Positions 14,462 to 23,063 of a DNA stretch of 34,537 bases are shown here, one piece after another. The position numbers and the translations under genes were made by a program. The notes beneath the pieces were generated by a model. The model saw only the letters and a list, made by a program, of their open reading frames with translations, had not been told where the DNA came from and searched no databases. The stretch is from Alphaproteobacteria bacterium. Its GTDB lineage: Bacteria; Pseudomonadota; Alphaproteobacteria; Micropepsales; Micropepsaceae. The stretch spans positions 1 to 34,537 of the forward strand of contig JAHFQC010000059.1 in the NCBI GenBank assembly GCA_023259375.1, written 5' to 3'. Numbering within the stretch: position 1 is the first letter of the stretch; each line of letters starts with the position of its first letter.

Positions 14462-16942
14462 ATGCGGCCCGATTTGCCATGGAGTGTCGCGGGAATTGCT
14501 ACCGAGGCTCGTGAAGCCGCGAGAGCGGCTGCGCGTCGGGAAGGTCTTTCTGTGGGCGAATGGCTCACGCGTCGCATAGTTTCGGAACTCTCGGATATGA
14601 GTGAACCTCGCAGCCAGTGGACCTACCGAATCGAGCCCCGGCCACAGCCGGAACGGCAGCGAATTCAATCGGATGAGATGCTGGAGCGGGTCTCTCGCAG
14701 CGAAATCGAAACCGCCGAAGTCTATCGCCGCATCGAAGACCAACTGCGCGGCATGGCCCGCCGCCTTGACGCCTCGGAACGCTCCCAGAGCGAAAGCAAC
14801 CGGGTGATGAGCAAGGCCGCGGTCGAGATGAACATCGCCGCCCGCGAACAGTCCCAGGCTTTCGAACAACTCGGCGCCCATGTCTCCGACATCGCCGACC
14901 GGCTCGATCGAGTCGAAGGCCGCGAAGCGGGCGACGGCCTCCGGGAGGCCGTCAAAGCGCTGCACCAGGGTCTTTCCCGCCTCGCCGACCAGATCACCGA
15001 AACGGCGAACCAGTCGGCCAACCAGATTTCCAGCCTCGCCGACAACCTCGAAACCGTCGCCGGCCGCGTCGGGCAGGCACGCCAGGACGCCATGGCGGTC
15101 AACCAGGCGCTGGAAAGCCGCCTCAACGCCATCGACGAGCGCGTCCGCGGCGTCGAAACCGCCAGCCAAGCCCAAGCCGGATCGATCGACCGCGCCCTTA
15201 ATGCCGTCGAGGACCTGAAACAGGCGCCGTCGCCGATGGAAGCCATCCATCAGCTCGAAGGGCGCCTCGAAGACAGCGTGCGCCGGCTCGAAGAACACAA
15301 GCCCGATCCCGCTCTCGACCGCCGCCTCAGCGGCATCGAGCGTAACGTGGCGGACCTTGCCGACCGCGTCGACAACCGCGACGACACCGCCAAGACGCTC
15401 GGCGACGCACTGCACCAACTGATGGCCCGGATGGAAGGGCTGGAAACCGCCCAGCGCGATGCTGCGGCCGAACTGCGCCGCGCCGTCATCGCGGCCGCCA
15501 AACACGTGGAACCGCCACCTGCTGTGGTGCCGCCGCCAGCGCCCGAGCCGCCGCCGGTCGTAACTCCGCCGGTCGCGCCACCGCCTGCCGCCACGCCGCC
15601 ATTGGCTGCCGCTTTCGAGCCGCCGCCGTTTGCCGTCGAAGCGCCGCCGTTCGTCGAGCCTGCCGCCGCGGCCGTCCCGCCGTTTGCTGCGCCGTCGTCC
15701 GTCGCGCCGTTTGCAGCGCCGCCCGCCGAGGCATTCGAGCTGCCGCCCGATCCCGGCCTTGCTCCGGTACCCGGTCTGACGGATGAGACTCCGGCCGCGG
15801 AATCCTATCTTGCAGCAGCCCGCCGTTCAGCGCGCGAAGCCGCCGAGCAGGAAAACGAGCGCAGCGCGACCCTCGGGGCTCTGCGCTGGGGTTCGGCCAA
15901 GAGCGACGAGACTGACGCGCCCAAGAAGAAGTCGAACCCGCTGCTGGTCGGCCTTTTGGGACTGATCATCATCGTCGTGGCAGCTGCTGCATTCCTGCAT
16001 TGGCGCGCGGGGAACAACGCCGCACAGCCGGCTGTCGCCACGACAACCGCCGTCGCACCGAAAGCCACGCCGAAACCGGCCCTGCACCAGAGCGCCGTCG
16101 ACGAACCGCTGCCGCCGACGCCAGAAACGGCCGCCAAAGCGCCGGCCACTAACGTTCCTGCAGCGAACGCGCCCGCAGTCAAAACGGCAGCGGCACCGGC
16201 CGCCAATACTCCAGCCAATGCGCAGCGCCCTGCCGGTGTGCAAATTGCCGCCGTGCCGCCGAAAGCCTCGCAAGCCGCCGCTCCGCAGCAGCAGCCGGCT
16301 GCGGCCCGTCCGGTCGCGCCGCTCGATCGCCTGACCCAGGCCGCCAACAGCGGCAATGCCCGCGCCCAGCTCATCGTCGGCCTCAAATACGTCGATGGCG
16401 ACGGCGTTCCGTCCAACCCGACCGAAGCCGCCAAATGGCTGATCAAGGCCGCCGATGCCGGCGAGCCGGTGGCGCAATACCGTCTCGGCGGGCTCTATGA
16501 ACGCGGCACTGGCGTCGCCGCCGATCCGGTCAAGGCCGTCCGTCTTTATCTCGCTGCCGCCAATCAGGGCAGCCGCAAGGCGATGCACAATCTCGCCGTC
16601 GCCTATGCCGAAGGCACCGGCGTGAAGAAGGATTATGCCGAAGCTTCGCGCTGGTTCCTCAAGGCCGCCAATCTCGGCCTCAAGGACAGCCAGTTCAATC
16701 TCGCCGTGCTGTACGAACGCGGACTTGGCGTGCCCCAGAACCTCGTCGATGCCTACAAATGGTATGCGATCGCAGCATCCCAGGGCGACAACGAATCCAG
16801 AAACCGCATGAACGCCATCGTCGGTCAGCTCGACAACGAGGCCCGCGCCGCGGCTCAGCATGCCGCCGATAGTTTCCGCGCAGCCCCGCTCAACGCCCGG
16901 GCCAATGTTCCCCCGACGCTGGGTGACGTGACGCGCGGCTGA
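14462..16942 (+). CDS. PodJ-like polar organizer: coiled coil, TM helix, Sel1 repeats
   Basis: An 826-aa protein with the layout of alphaproteobacterial PodJ/PodJL localization factors. The start MRPDLPWSVAGIATEAREAARAAARREGLSVGEWLTRRI is the PodJL N-terminal signature. Residues about 65-330 are coiled coil with heptad-like Ala/Leu/Arg, about 340-440 are a Pro/Ala-rich linker with repeated PPF units, residues 492-514 are one transmembrane helix (VGLLGLIIIVVAAAAF) and about 620-800 contain four Sel1-type repeats in the periplasm (for example YRLGGLYERGTGV). PodJ marks the new pole and recruits polar proteins. It stops after the Sel1 array, without the C-terminal peptidoglycan-binding domain found in Caulobacter PodJ. 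ATG 14462 is chosen over 14411 because it begins the conserved motif. Confidence 0.85.
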   Translation: MRPDLPWSVAGIATEAREAARAAARREGLSVGEWLTRRIVSELSDMSEPRSQWTYRIEPRPQPERQRIQSDEMLERVSRSEIETAEVYRRIEDQLRGMARRLDASERSQSESNRVMSKAAVEMNIAAREQSQAFEQLGAHVSDIADRLDRVEGREAGDGLREAVKALHQGLSRLADQITETANQSANQISSLADNLETVAGRVGQARQDAMAVNQALESRLNAIDERVRGVETASQAQAGSIDRALNAVEDLKQAPSPMEAIHQLEGRLEDSVRRLEEHKPDPALDRRLSGIERNVADLADRVDNRDDTAKTLGDALHQLMARMEGLETAQRDAAAELRRAVIAAAKHVEPPPAVVPPPAPEPPPVVTPPVAPPPAATPPLAAAFEPPPFAVEAPPFVEPAAAAVPPFAAPSSVAPFAAPPAEAFELPPDPGLAPVPGLTDETPAAESYLAAARRSAREAAEQENERSATLGALRWGSAKSDETDAPKKKSNPLLVGLLGLIIIVVAAAAFLHWRAGNNAAQPAVATTTAVAPKATPKPALHQSAVDEPLPPTPETAAKAPATNVPAANAPAVKTAAAPAANTPANAQRPAGVQIAAVPPKASQAAAPQQQPAAARPVAPLDRLTQAANSGNARAQLIVGLKYVDGDGVPSNPTEAAKWLIKAADAGEPVAQYRLGGLYERGTGVAADPVKAVRLYLAAANQGSRKAMHNLAVAYAEGTGVKKDYAEASRWFLKAANLGLKDSQFNLAVLYERGLGVPQNLVDAYKWYAIAASQGDNESRNRMNAIVGQLDNEARAAAQHAADSFRAAPLNARANVPPTLGDVTRG

Positions 16943-17088
16943 CGCATCGTTGGCGCCCAAGGCCGTGTTCTCGTCGCCGCGGTCACGTTAAAGGCGCAGC
17001 CCGGCGGGACGCTTTGGGTTGACCACCGCGTGTCACCCGCGCACAGTCGGTTCATTCCGCGTCACCCGCCCGCAAGAAAACCCATTCG

Positions 17089-18009
17089 ATGGAAATTTAT
17101 CTGCCCATCGCCCAGATGTCGGTCCAATGGCCGGTCGTACTGGGTCTTGGGTTCGCGATCGGCTTCCTGTCGGGCGTGTTCGGGGTCGGCGGCGGCTTCC
17201 TGTTGACCCCGCTCTTGATCTTCTACGGCATTCCGCCGGGTGTGGCTGTGGCCACGACTGCCAACCAGATCGCCGGCGTCACCTTCTCCGGCGTGCTGGT
17301 GCACTGGAAGCGGCAGACCGTCGATTTCAAGATGGGCGGGGTGATGGTGGCCTCGGGCCTGGTCGGCTCGGCGGCAGGCGTGTGGCTGTTCGCCGTGCTG
17401 CGCCGCATGGGCCAAGCCGAATTCGCGGTCTCCGCCTCCTACGTGCTGCTGCTCGGCTGGGTCGGCGCCATCATGCTGCAGGAATCGCTGCGCACCTGGC
17501 GGGCACGGCAGGACGGCACATCGCCGACCGGCAAGCGCGTCGGCCAGCACAATTGGGTCCACGGCCTGCCGTTCAAGATGCGCTTCCGCCAGTCGCGGCT
17601 CTATATCAGCGTGATCCCGCCGGTGGTGCTAGGCTTCGTTGTCGGCATCCTGTCGGCGGTGCTCGGCGTCGGCGGCGCCTTCCTGTCGGTCCCGGCGATG
17701 ATCTACATCTTGAGGATGCCGACCAATGTCGTGGTCGGAACCTCGATGTTCCAGGTGCTGTTCGTCACCGCCTCGACCACCATCCTGCATGCCGCCGACA
17801 ACTACACGGTCGACACTTTGCTCGCGCTGATCCTGGTCATCGGCGGGGTCTTCGGGGTGCAATACGGCGTGCGCGCCGGGGCCAAACTGCGCGGCGAACA
17901 ACTGCGCTTCCTGATGGCGATCCTGGTGCTGGTGGTGGCGCTCGGCCTTCTGTGGCAGCTCGTGGTGCGTCCGGCCGATGTTTATTCGCTGACGGCAGGC
18001 ACGCCATGA
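17089..18009 (+). CDS. TauE/SafE (TSUP) family membrane transporter
   Basis: A 306-aa permease with seven or eight helices. The two family repeats each carry a glycine-rich motif: SGVFGVGGGFLLTPLLIFYGIPP near residue 30 and SAVLGVGGAFLSVPAMIYILRMP near residue 205; ATTANQIAGVTFSG follows the first. TSUP proteins export sulfite, sulfoacetate or related organosulfur anions, or take up small organic acids. Start ATG 17089 has a weak Shine-Dalgarno. The gene overlaps the next by four bases (ATGA), a pairing I recall from other alphaproteobacteria. The 145-bp gap upstream holds a direct repeat of GTCACCCGC and no clear promoter. Confidence 0.93.
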   Translation: MEIYLPIAQMSVQWPVVLGLGFAIGFLSGVFGVGGGFLLTPLLIFYGIPPGVAVATTANQIAGVTFSGVLVHWKRQTVDFKMGGVMVASGLVGSAAGVWLFAVLRRMGQAEFAVSASYVLLLGWVGAIMLQESLRTWRARQDGTSPTGKRVGQHNWVHGLPFKMRFRQSRLYISVIPPVVLGFVVGILSAVLGVGGAFLSVPAMIYILRMPTNVVVGTSMFQVLFVTASTTILHAADNYTVDTLLALILVIGGVFGVQYGVRAGAKLRGEQLRFLMAILVLVVALGLLWQLVVRPADVYSLTAGTP

Positions 18010-18743
18010 GAGCGCTGCTCATCGCCCTCCTTTTCATGACCGCACCCGCGCTGGCGGAAGAAGGCCTGACCTCGGGGCTGTCGCAGGATTACCTGCAGAT
18101 CACCTCGACCTTCGCCGGATCGGAACTGACGGTGTTCGGCGACATCGAAAATCCGACCGGCACGGATCCGCGCGACATCGTGGTGGTGGTGCGCGGCCCC
18201 GATACGCTGATGACGGTGCGCCGCAAGGATCGCATTGCCGGACTGTGGATCAACAATGCCCGCGCCAAGATGTGGCTGCCGGCCTATTACTTCGTCACCG
18301 CGACGCGGCCGCTGAATGATATCGCCGAAGCCGACACGCTGGCGCGCTACGAACTCGGGCTCTACGATTTGCGCGCCGAGATCCTTGCCAGCGACGGCGA
18401 CGAGCGGCCCTATATTGCATCGCTGGTACGGGCGCAGAAACGCGCCGGTCTCTACATCCAGACCGACAGCGGCGTCGAAATGCAGAGCGCGACCCTTTTC
18501 CGCGTGCATGTGCCGATCCCGGCTGCGGTGCCGCGCGGCTCCTATACGGTGGAAGTCTATCTGTTCCGCGGCGGCGACGTGGTGGCCGCGCAATCGACGC
18601 CGTTCTATGTCGACCAGGCCGGCTTGGAGCGACGCGTGTTCGAATTCGCCCACACCAGGCCGCTGACTTACGGCGTGTTCACCGTGCTGATGGCGGTGGC
18701 GCTCGGCTGGGCCTCCATGTTCCTGTTCCGCAACAGGGCGTGA
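18006..18743 (+). CDS. TIGR02186 family membrane-anchored protein (TauE partner)
   Basis: A 245-aa conserved alphaproteobacterial protein. It has an N-terminal signal peptide (MRALLIALLFMTAPALA), a periplasmic beta-rich domain (LQITSTFAGSELTVFGDIENP, then VVVVRGPDTLMTVRRKDRIAGLWIN) and one C-terminal transmembrane helix near residue 230 (GVFTVLMAVALGWASMFLF) with a short basic tail. This matches TIGR02186. The start overlaps the TauE stop as ATGA, so the two are coupled and probably form one transport unit. Its last 76 bases run antisense to the 3' end of pdeM. Molecular function is not known. Confidence 0.88.
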   Translation: MRALLIALLFMTAPALAEEGLTSGLSQDYLQITSTFAGSELTVFGDIENPTGTDPRDIVVVVRGPDTLMTVRRKDRIAGLWINNARAKMWLPAYYFVTATRPLNDIAEADTLARYELGLYDLRAEILASDGDERPYIASLVRAQKRAGLYIQTDSGVEMQSATLFRVHVPIPAAVPRGSYTVEVYLFRGGDVVAAQSTPFYVDQAGLERRVFEFAHTRPLTYGVFTVLMAVALGWASMFLFRNRA

Positions 18744-19414
18744 CAGGGACCGCGGACGCCGTAGACCCGCTCGCGTCCCATCGCAAACACCGCCAGCTCG
18801 CGCCCGAACAATGAGGTTACCGCCTCTTCGCGCACATCGAAGCCGCCGGTATAGGCGCCGAACGCAGGCAGCAAGAGGCGCAAGCCGTCGGAGACGAAAC
18901 AACGCCGGCGCAGCGACAGACCGTTGCGGTTGACCCGCACCACCGGATGAACGTGACCGGCAACCTCGCCGGCGCAAGGCTCCGTACACGGAATATGGCG
19001 GAACATCAGACCGCGGGCTTGGTAATAGGGTTGGACCGTACCGCCCATCCAAGCGGGCGGATTGGGATCGTGATTACCCTCGACCCAAACCCAATGGACG
19101 ACGCGGGTTAGGGTGGAGAGGCGTGCGATCTCTTCGGTATCGAAGCGGTCGCTGGCGCCGTCGTCATGAAACGAATCCCCTAACGCAATGACGCGCTCGG
19201 GCATCAGCCGCGCGATCAGCGCCGCGATACGTTTCAAGGTGGCGCGGGTATCGTAGGGCGGCAGGAACTGGCCGCTGCGGGCGTAAGACGAGCCTTTCTC
19301 GAAATGCAGATCGGCGAGCACCAGCGTCTTCTCGTCCGGCCACCACACCGCGCCGGAAGCTTCCAGGCACAGCGTTTCGCCGTTGACGGTGATGATGCAA
19401 TCGTCCCGATTCAT
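18668..19414 (-). CDS. pdeM: Ligase-associated DNA-damage-response endonuclease PdeM
   Basis: A 248-aa metallophosphoesterase of the PdeM family (TIGR04123), part of a bacterial repair set with an Lhr-type helicase, an exonuclease and an ATP-dependent ligase. The metal-binding blocks are visible: LADLHFEKGSSYA, then ALGDSFHDDGASDRF, EGNHDPNPP and AGHVHPVVR. PPYDTRATLKRI is also typical. ATG 19414 is chosen because the family sequence begins there; the longer start at 19477 has no support. The 3' end overlaps the convergent TIGR02186 gene by 76 bp. The helicase is 1056 bp away on the same strand, separated by a PEP-CTERM gene on the opposite strand. Confidence 0.93.
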   Translation of the reverse strand: MNRDDCIITVNGETLCLEASGAVWWPDEKTLVLADLHFEKGSSYARSGQFLPPYDTRATLKRIAALIARLMPERVIALGDSFHDDGASDRFDTEEIARLSTLTRVVHWVWVEGNHDPNPPAWMGGTVQPYYQARGLMFRHIPCTEPCAGEVAGHVHPVVRVNRNGLSLRRRCFVSDGLRLLLPAFGAYTGGFDVREEAVTSLFGRELAVFAMGRERVYGVRGPCHALLRNRNMEAQPSATAISTVNTP

Positions 19415-19556
19415 GGACAGCACTGTGCATCGTTCACCGGAGCGAGGCAAACCGGGTGCAACAAAACGCGCGCCCAATCACCCGAAGTTGACAACGTCAT
19501 TTACAGCTCGTTTTGCGTCCTCGCGAAAACGCCAACAAATCCGCACATCCGGCGAC

Positions 19557-19571
19557 TGGCACAACGGTTGC
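19557..19571 (+). promoter_or_regulatory. Sigma-54 promoter (-24/-12) for the PEP-CTERM gene
   Basis: TGGCAC (19557-19562), a 5-bp spacer and TTGC (19568-19571) match the RpoN consensus TGGCAC-N5-TTGC, and GG and GC are separated by exactly 10 bases. Transcription would start near 19583, giving a leader of about 44 nt to the ATG at 19627. PEP-CTERM genes are known in other bacteria to be driven by sigma-54 with the PrsK/PrsR two-component system. Confidence 0.7.
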
Positions 19572-19626
19572 TGGTGGGCGCCCAACGTGGGTGGGCGCGT
19601 GGCGCCCTTTGGAGCTGGAGTACCGC

Positions 19627-20439
19627 ATGAAACTTTCCTTGTTTTCTTTGATTGCCGCCGCGGCCTTCGTCACGGCCTCACAGGCCAGTATCGTCACCGG
19701 ATCGAGCGGGACGTTGAACGGCGGATCGGTGTCGTCGTATGCCGACGTCAGCGGCAGCCATCTCAACGCCGTCGGCTATAAGGTCAGCGGCGCCGTGGTG
19801 CGCGATCCCGGCAGCAGCGGCGGCGAACTGTTCCTGACGCTGCCTTCACAAGCCTCGGCCACCGGCTTCACCGTGCTGGGCCTCGAATGGAATCCGCACG
19901 GCCACGAGCCGCCCGGTGTTTACGATCGGCCGCATTTCGATCTGCATTTTTATTACATCCCGGATTCCAAGCGCATGACGATTCCAGGCGGCGTGGTTGG
20001 CGCGGTCGATCCGAAGCTGTTGCCGGCCGGCTATAGCCAGCCGGGTCCGACGGTGCCGATGATGGGCGGCCACTCCGTCGATCTCACCAACGCCGAATGG
20101 AACGGCGGCATCTTCACCCAGACCTTTATCTATGGCTTTTTCGAAGGCAAAGAGATTTTCCTCGAACCGATGGTGACCCAGGCCTATCTCGCAAGCCTGA
20201 TCGGCGAAGAAGGCTTCAAGATCCGTCAGCCGGGCGTCTATGGCCAGGATGTGGTGCCGGATCTGGTGCCGACCACAGTCACGTATGCCTATGATCGCGA
20301 CAGCGATCTCTACACCATCAGCCTCGGCGATTTCATCAGCACCGCGGTGCCCGAACCGAGCAGCCTGGCGCTGTTGGGCTTCGCCATTCCTGCGATGGGA
20401 TTTGCGCTGCGGCGGGCACGGCGGAAGGCGTCTGCTTGA
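19627..20439 (+). CDS. PEP-CTERM sorted exported protein, DUF5602-like
   Basis: A 270-aa secreted protein. Signal peptide MKLSLFSLIAAAAFVTASQA is followed by a soluble domain with HGHEPPGVYDRPHFDLHFYYI, a His-rich motif I associate with DUF5602/TTHB210-like proteins, and it ends with a PEP-CTERM tripartite signal: VPEPSSLALLGFAIPAMGFALRRARRK (Pro-Glu-Pro, hydrophobic helix, basic cluster). Exosortase cleaves such signals and attaches the protein to the surface or exopolysaccharide. ATG 19627 has a GGAG Shine-Dalgarno. A sigma-54 promoter lies 56-70 bp upstream. It sits alone, opposite in orientation to pdeM and the helicase gene on either side. Confidence 0.9.
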   Translation: MKLSLFSLIAAAAFVTASQASIVTGSSGTLNGGSVSSYADVSGSHLNAVGYKVSGAVVRDPGSSGGELFLTLPSQASATGFTVLGLEWNPHGHEPPGVYDRPHFDLHFYYIPDSKRMTIPGGVVGAVDPKLLPAGYSQPGPTVPMMGGHSVDLTNAEWNGGIFTQTFIYGFFEGKEIFLEPMVTQAYLASLIGEEGFKIRQPGVYGQDVVPDLVPTTVTYAYDRDSDLYTISLGDFISTAVPEPSSLALLGFAIPAMGFALRRARRKASA

Positions 20440-20447
20440 CGCGAATG

Positions 20448-20470
20448 GGGCGGGGGCAGCGCTTCCGCCC
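20448..20470. terminator. Candidate bidirectional hairpin between convergent genes
   Basis: GGGCGG (20448-20453) pairs with CCGCCC (20465-20470) around an 11-nt loop, in the 30-bp gap between the PEP-CTERM stop and the helicase stop. There is no T-tract, so termination is only possible. Confidence 0.3.
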
Positions 20471-22947
20471 TACTCCATCCGCATCGCATCGGCGATGAGG
20501 GATTCTTCGGTTTCGCGCAGGGCTTCTTCGGCAGCCTCGCCGGCGACCATTTCCTTGGAAATTTCCAAGAGCGCCGGAACCGCGAGCGGCGACACACGAT
20601 CCAAATGGCGCGAGACGATGCGGCCTTTGACGCGCGCCAGCATGTCGCCGAGGCGGGCGACGTCGAGCAGTCCAGTGGCGGCATCCTGATAGGTGGCGCG
20701 CAGGAGAATGTGGTCGGGCTCGTGCTCGCGCAAGACGTCGTAGATGAGATCGGTCGAGAACGTCACTTGGCGGCCGGTCTTTTCCTTGAGCGGCGAACGA
20801 CGCTCGATCAGTCCGGCGATCACGGCGCAATTCTTGAACGTGCGCTTGTAGAGATTGGATTCGGCGAGCCAGGCATCGAGATCATCGCCCAGCATATCCT
20901 CGTCGAACAGCGCCGGAAGAGCGACGCCGGAAAGATCGCGGCGGCCCCAGACGGCGAGCGCGTATTCGTTGGCGGAAAAGCCGGTCGGCTGCAAATGCAG
21001 GCGTTCGAGGCGGCGCGTCACCAGCATACCGAGGGTCTGGTGCGCGAGGCGGCCCTCGAAAGGATAACAGACGAGATAGAAGCGTTTGCCGCGCGGGAAC
21101 GTCTCGACCAGCAACTGGCCGGGCTGCGGAACGAGGCTGCGCCATTCCTGAATCCGCAGCCATTCCTGAACGGGATCGGGCAATAACTGCCAGCGATCGG
21201 GCTCGGACACAATTTCGCGCACGCGCTGGGCAAGGAAGGTGGAGAGCGGAAACTTGCCGCCGTTGTACGACGGCACTTCGGCTTCGGTATCGTTGGTGCG
21301 GATGACGAAGGCAGCGTCTTCGTGAATGCCTTGGAACGCCAGCACCTCGCCGGCAAAAACGAATGTGTCGCCGGGCGCGAGCTGCTCGATGAAGTATTCC
21401 TCCATCTGCCCCAGCACCCGCCCACCGGCGCCGATGGGACGTCCTTTCGATTGCAGGCGGATGTCGATCATTGGATCTTCGACGATCGTGCCGGCATTGA
21501 GGCGATAGTTCTGCGCCAGACGCGGATGCGCCAAGCGCCATAGGCCGTCGGGCGTTTTGCGCAGCTTGGCGTAACGGTCGTAGCGCTTCAGGGCATAGCC
21601 GCCGGTGGCGACGAAATCGACCACGCGGGCGAAGTCGTCCCGCGCCAGGGCACGATAGGGCGCGGCGGAAATCACTTCGGCGTAGAGATCGTCTTCGAAG
21701 AAATTGGCGGCACAGGCCACGCAGAGAACATGCTGGGCGAGAACATCAAGACTGCCGGTCTTGAGGCGGTCGCCATCGAGTTCGCCCGCGATCACCGCTT
21801 CGCGCGCGGCTTCGCATTCCAGCACCTCGAAACGGTTGGCGGGCACCAGCATGGCTTGCGACGGCTCATCGAGACGGTGATTGGCACGGCCGATGCGCTG
21901 CACCAGACGCGCGGCGCCCTTCGGGGCACCGATACAAACGACATTGTCGACGGCACCCCAGTCGATGCCGAGATCGAGGGTAGAGGTGCAGACGACCGCT
22001 TTCAGCCGCCCCGCCGCCATCGCCGCTTCCACCTTGCGCCGCTGCTCGGGCGCCAGTGAGCCGTGATGCAGCGCGATGGCGAGATTGTCGTCGTTGATGC
22101 GCCACAAATCCTGGAACGTCAGTTCGGCTTGGCGCCGCGTGTTGACAAACACTAGCGTGGTTTTCGCTTTTTTGATCGCCGCCATCACGTCCATCATGGC
22201 GTGACGGGCCAGATGCCCGGCCCACGGCACATATTCTTCCGACGCCAGAATGGAGATTTTCGGCACCGCGCCGCCCTTGGCCCGCACCAGTTCCGACAGC
22301 GCTTCGCCGGATGGGGGTTGCGGCATCAGATAGCGCTGCAACGGTTTGGGATCGGCGACCGTCGCCGACAATCCGACGCGGCGATGGCCGGGCGCGAGTT
22401 TGCTGAGACGCGCCAGCGCCAGCGCCAGCAGATCGCCGCGCTTGGAATTGTGGATGGCGTGCAGTTCGTCGAGCACCACGGCGCGCAAATGGCCGAACAT
22501 CCGCGGCGCATCGCTATGCGAGAGAAGAAGCGCCAACTGCTCGGGCGTGGTGAGGAGAATGTCGGGCGGCGAATAGCGCTGACGCTGGCGGCGGCCCGCC
22601 GGGGTGTCGCCGGTCCGGGTTTCGATCTTCACGTCGAGGCCCATCTCGGCGACCGGCAGTTCGAGGTTGCGCGCGACGTCGACGGCGAGCGCCTTCAACG
22701 GCGAGATGTAAAGGGTGTCGAGCACGCGGGTGCGGCGCGCGGGCAGCGTCGAGAGTTCGATCAGGCTGGGCAGAAAGCCCGCCAAGGTCTTGCCGCCGCC
22801 GGTCGGCGCCACCAGAAGCACGGAAGCGCCGCGAACGGCATGTTCGACCAGCTGCAACTGATGCGGCCGCGGGCTCCAGCCGCGGGCGGCGAACCAGCGG
22901 GCGAAGCGATCGGGCAGAAGCGAGGGGGTTAAGGCGGACGAACTCAT
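20470..22947 (-). CDS. Ligase-associated DEXH-box helicase (Lhr-type)
   Basis: An 825-aa superfamily-2 helicase of the ligase-associated group (TIGR04121), a DNA-repair translocase. Motifs in order: Q-like WSPRPHQLQLVEH, Walker A APTGGGKT near residue 50, SPLKALAVD (Ia), TTPEQLALLL, DELH (II), GLSATVAD (III), then FVNTRRQAEL (IV), STLDLGIDW (V) and RIGRANHR (VI). A long C-terminal domain follows, typical of Lhr core proteins and without a metal-binding cluster. ATG 22947 is chosen; it lacks a clear Shine-Dalgarno. In other genomes this gene normally lies next to pdeM, an exonuclease and an ATP-dependent ligase; only pdeM is in this window. Confidence 0.94.
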   Translation of the reverse strand: MSSSALTPSLLPDRFARWFAARGWSPRPHQLQLVEHAVRGASVLLVAPTGGGKTLAGFLPSLIELSTLPARRTRVLDTLYISPLKALAVDVARNLELPVAEMGLDVKIETRTGDTPAGRRQRQRYSPPDILLTTPEQLALLLSHSDAPRMFGHLRAVVLDELHAIHNSKRGDLLALALARLSKLAPGHRRVGLSATVADPKPLQRYLMPQPPSGEALSELVRAKGGAVPKISILASEEYVPWAGHLARHAMMDVMAAIKKAKTTLVFVNTRRQAELTFQDLWRINDDNLAIALHHGSLAPEQRRKVEAAMAAGRLKAVVCTSTLDLGIDWGAVDNVVCIGAPKGAARLVQRIGRANHRLDEPSQAMLVPANRFEVLECEAAREAVIAGELDGDRLKTGSLDVLAQHVLCVACAANFFEDDLYAEVISAAPYRALARDDFARVVDFVATGGYALKRYDRYAKLRKTPDGLWRLAHPRLAQNYRLNAGTIVEDPMIDIRLQSKGRPIGAGGRVLGQMEEYFIEQLAPGDTFVFAGEVLAFQGIHEDAAFVIRTNDTEAEVPSYNGGKFPLSTFLAQRVREIVSEPDRWQLLPDPVQEWLRIQEWRSLVPQPGQLLVETFPRGKRFYLVCYPFEGRLAHQTLGMLVTRRLERLHLQPTGFSANEYALAVWGRRDLSGVALPALFDEDMLGDDLDAWLAESNLYKRTFKNCAVIAGLIERRSPLKEKTGRQVTFSTDLIYDVLREHEPDHILLRATYQDAATGLLDVARLGDMLARVKGRIVSRHLDRVSPLAVPALLEISKEMVAGEAAEEALRETEESLIADAMRME

Positions 22948-22981
22948 GCGTTGGACGTTAGCATAAAGAAATCCCCTCACC

Positions 22982-23059
22982 CGGTTTGCCTAAGCACTTA
23001 CTCCGCGAAGAGCTGCGTAAGTGCAAGGCAAACCGCCCTCTCCCACAAGGGGGAGAGGG
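22982..23059. repeat. Composite palindromic intergenic element
   Basis: Two tandem inverted repeats. The first pairs CGGTTTGCCT with AGGCAAACCG and GCACTTAC with GTAAGTGC (22982-23001 with 23017-23035; small bulge, 15-nt loop). The second pairs CCCTCTCCC (23036-23044) with GGGAGAGGG (23051-23059). CCCCTCACCCGG upstream belongs to the same kind of mosaic, which I recall from alphaproteobacterial intergenic repeats. The second stem begins 5 bases after the DUF1810 stop and could end its transcript. Confidence 0.7.
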
Positions 23060-23063
23060 AAAT

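Noticed and set aside
15500-15760. Tandem repeat in the podJ-like proline-rich segment as a mobile element
   Set aside because: It is in-frame low-complexity coding sequence of the linker and not a DNA repeat element.
17019-18743. 574-aa single ORF spanning TauE and TIGR02186
   Set aside because: The first 330 codons are the wrong frame of TauE; the true gene starts at 18006 with a signal peptide.
19498-19527. Sigma-70 promoter TTGACA upstream of the PEP-CTERM gene
   Set aside because: TTGACA is perfect, but 17 bases on the sequence is TTTTGC, a poor -10; the sigma-54 match downstream is better.
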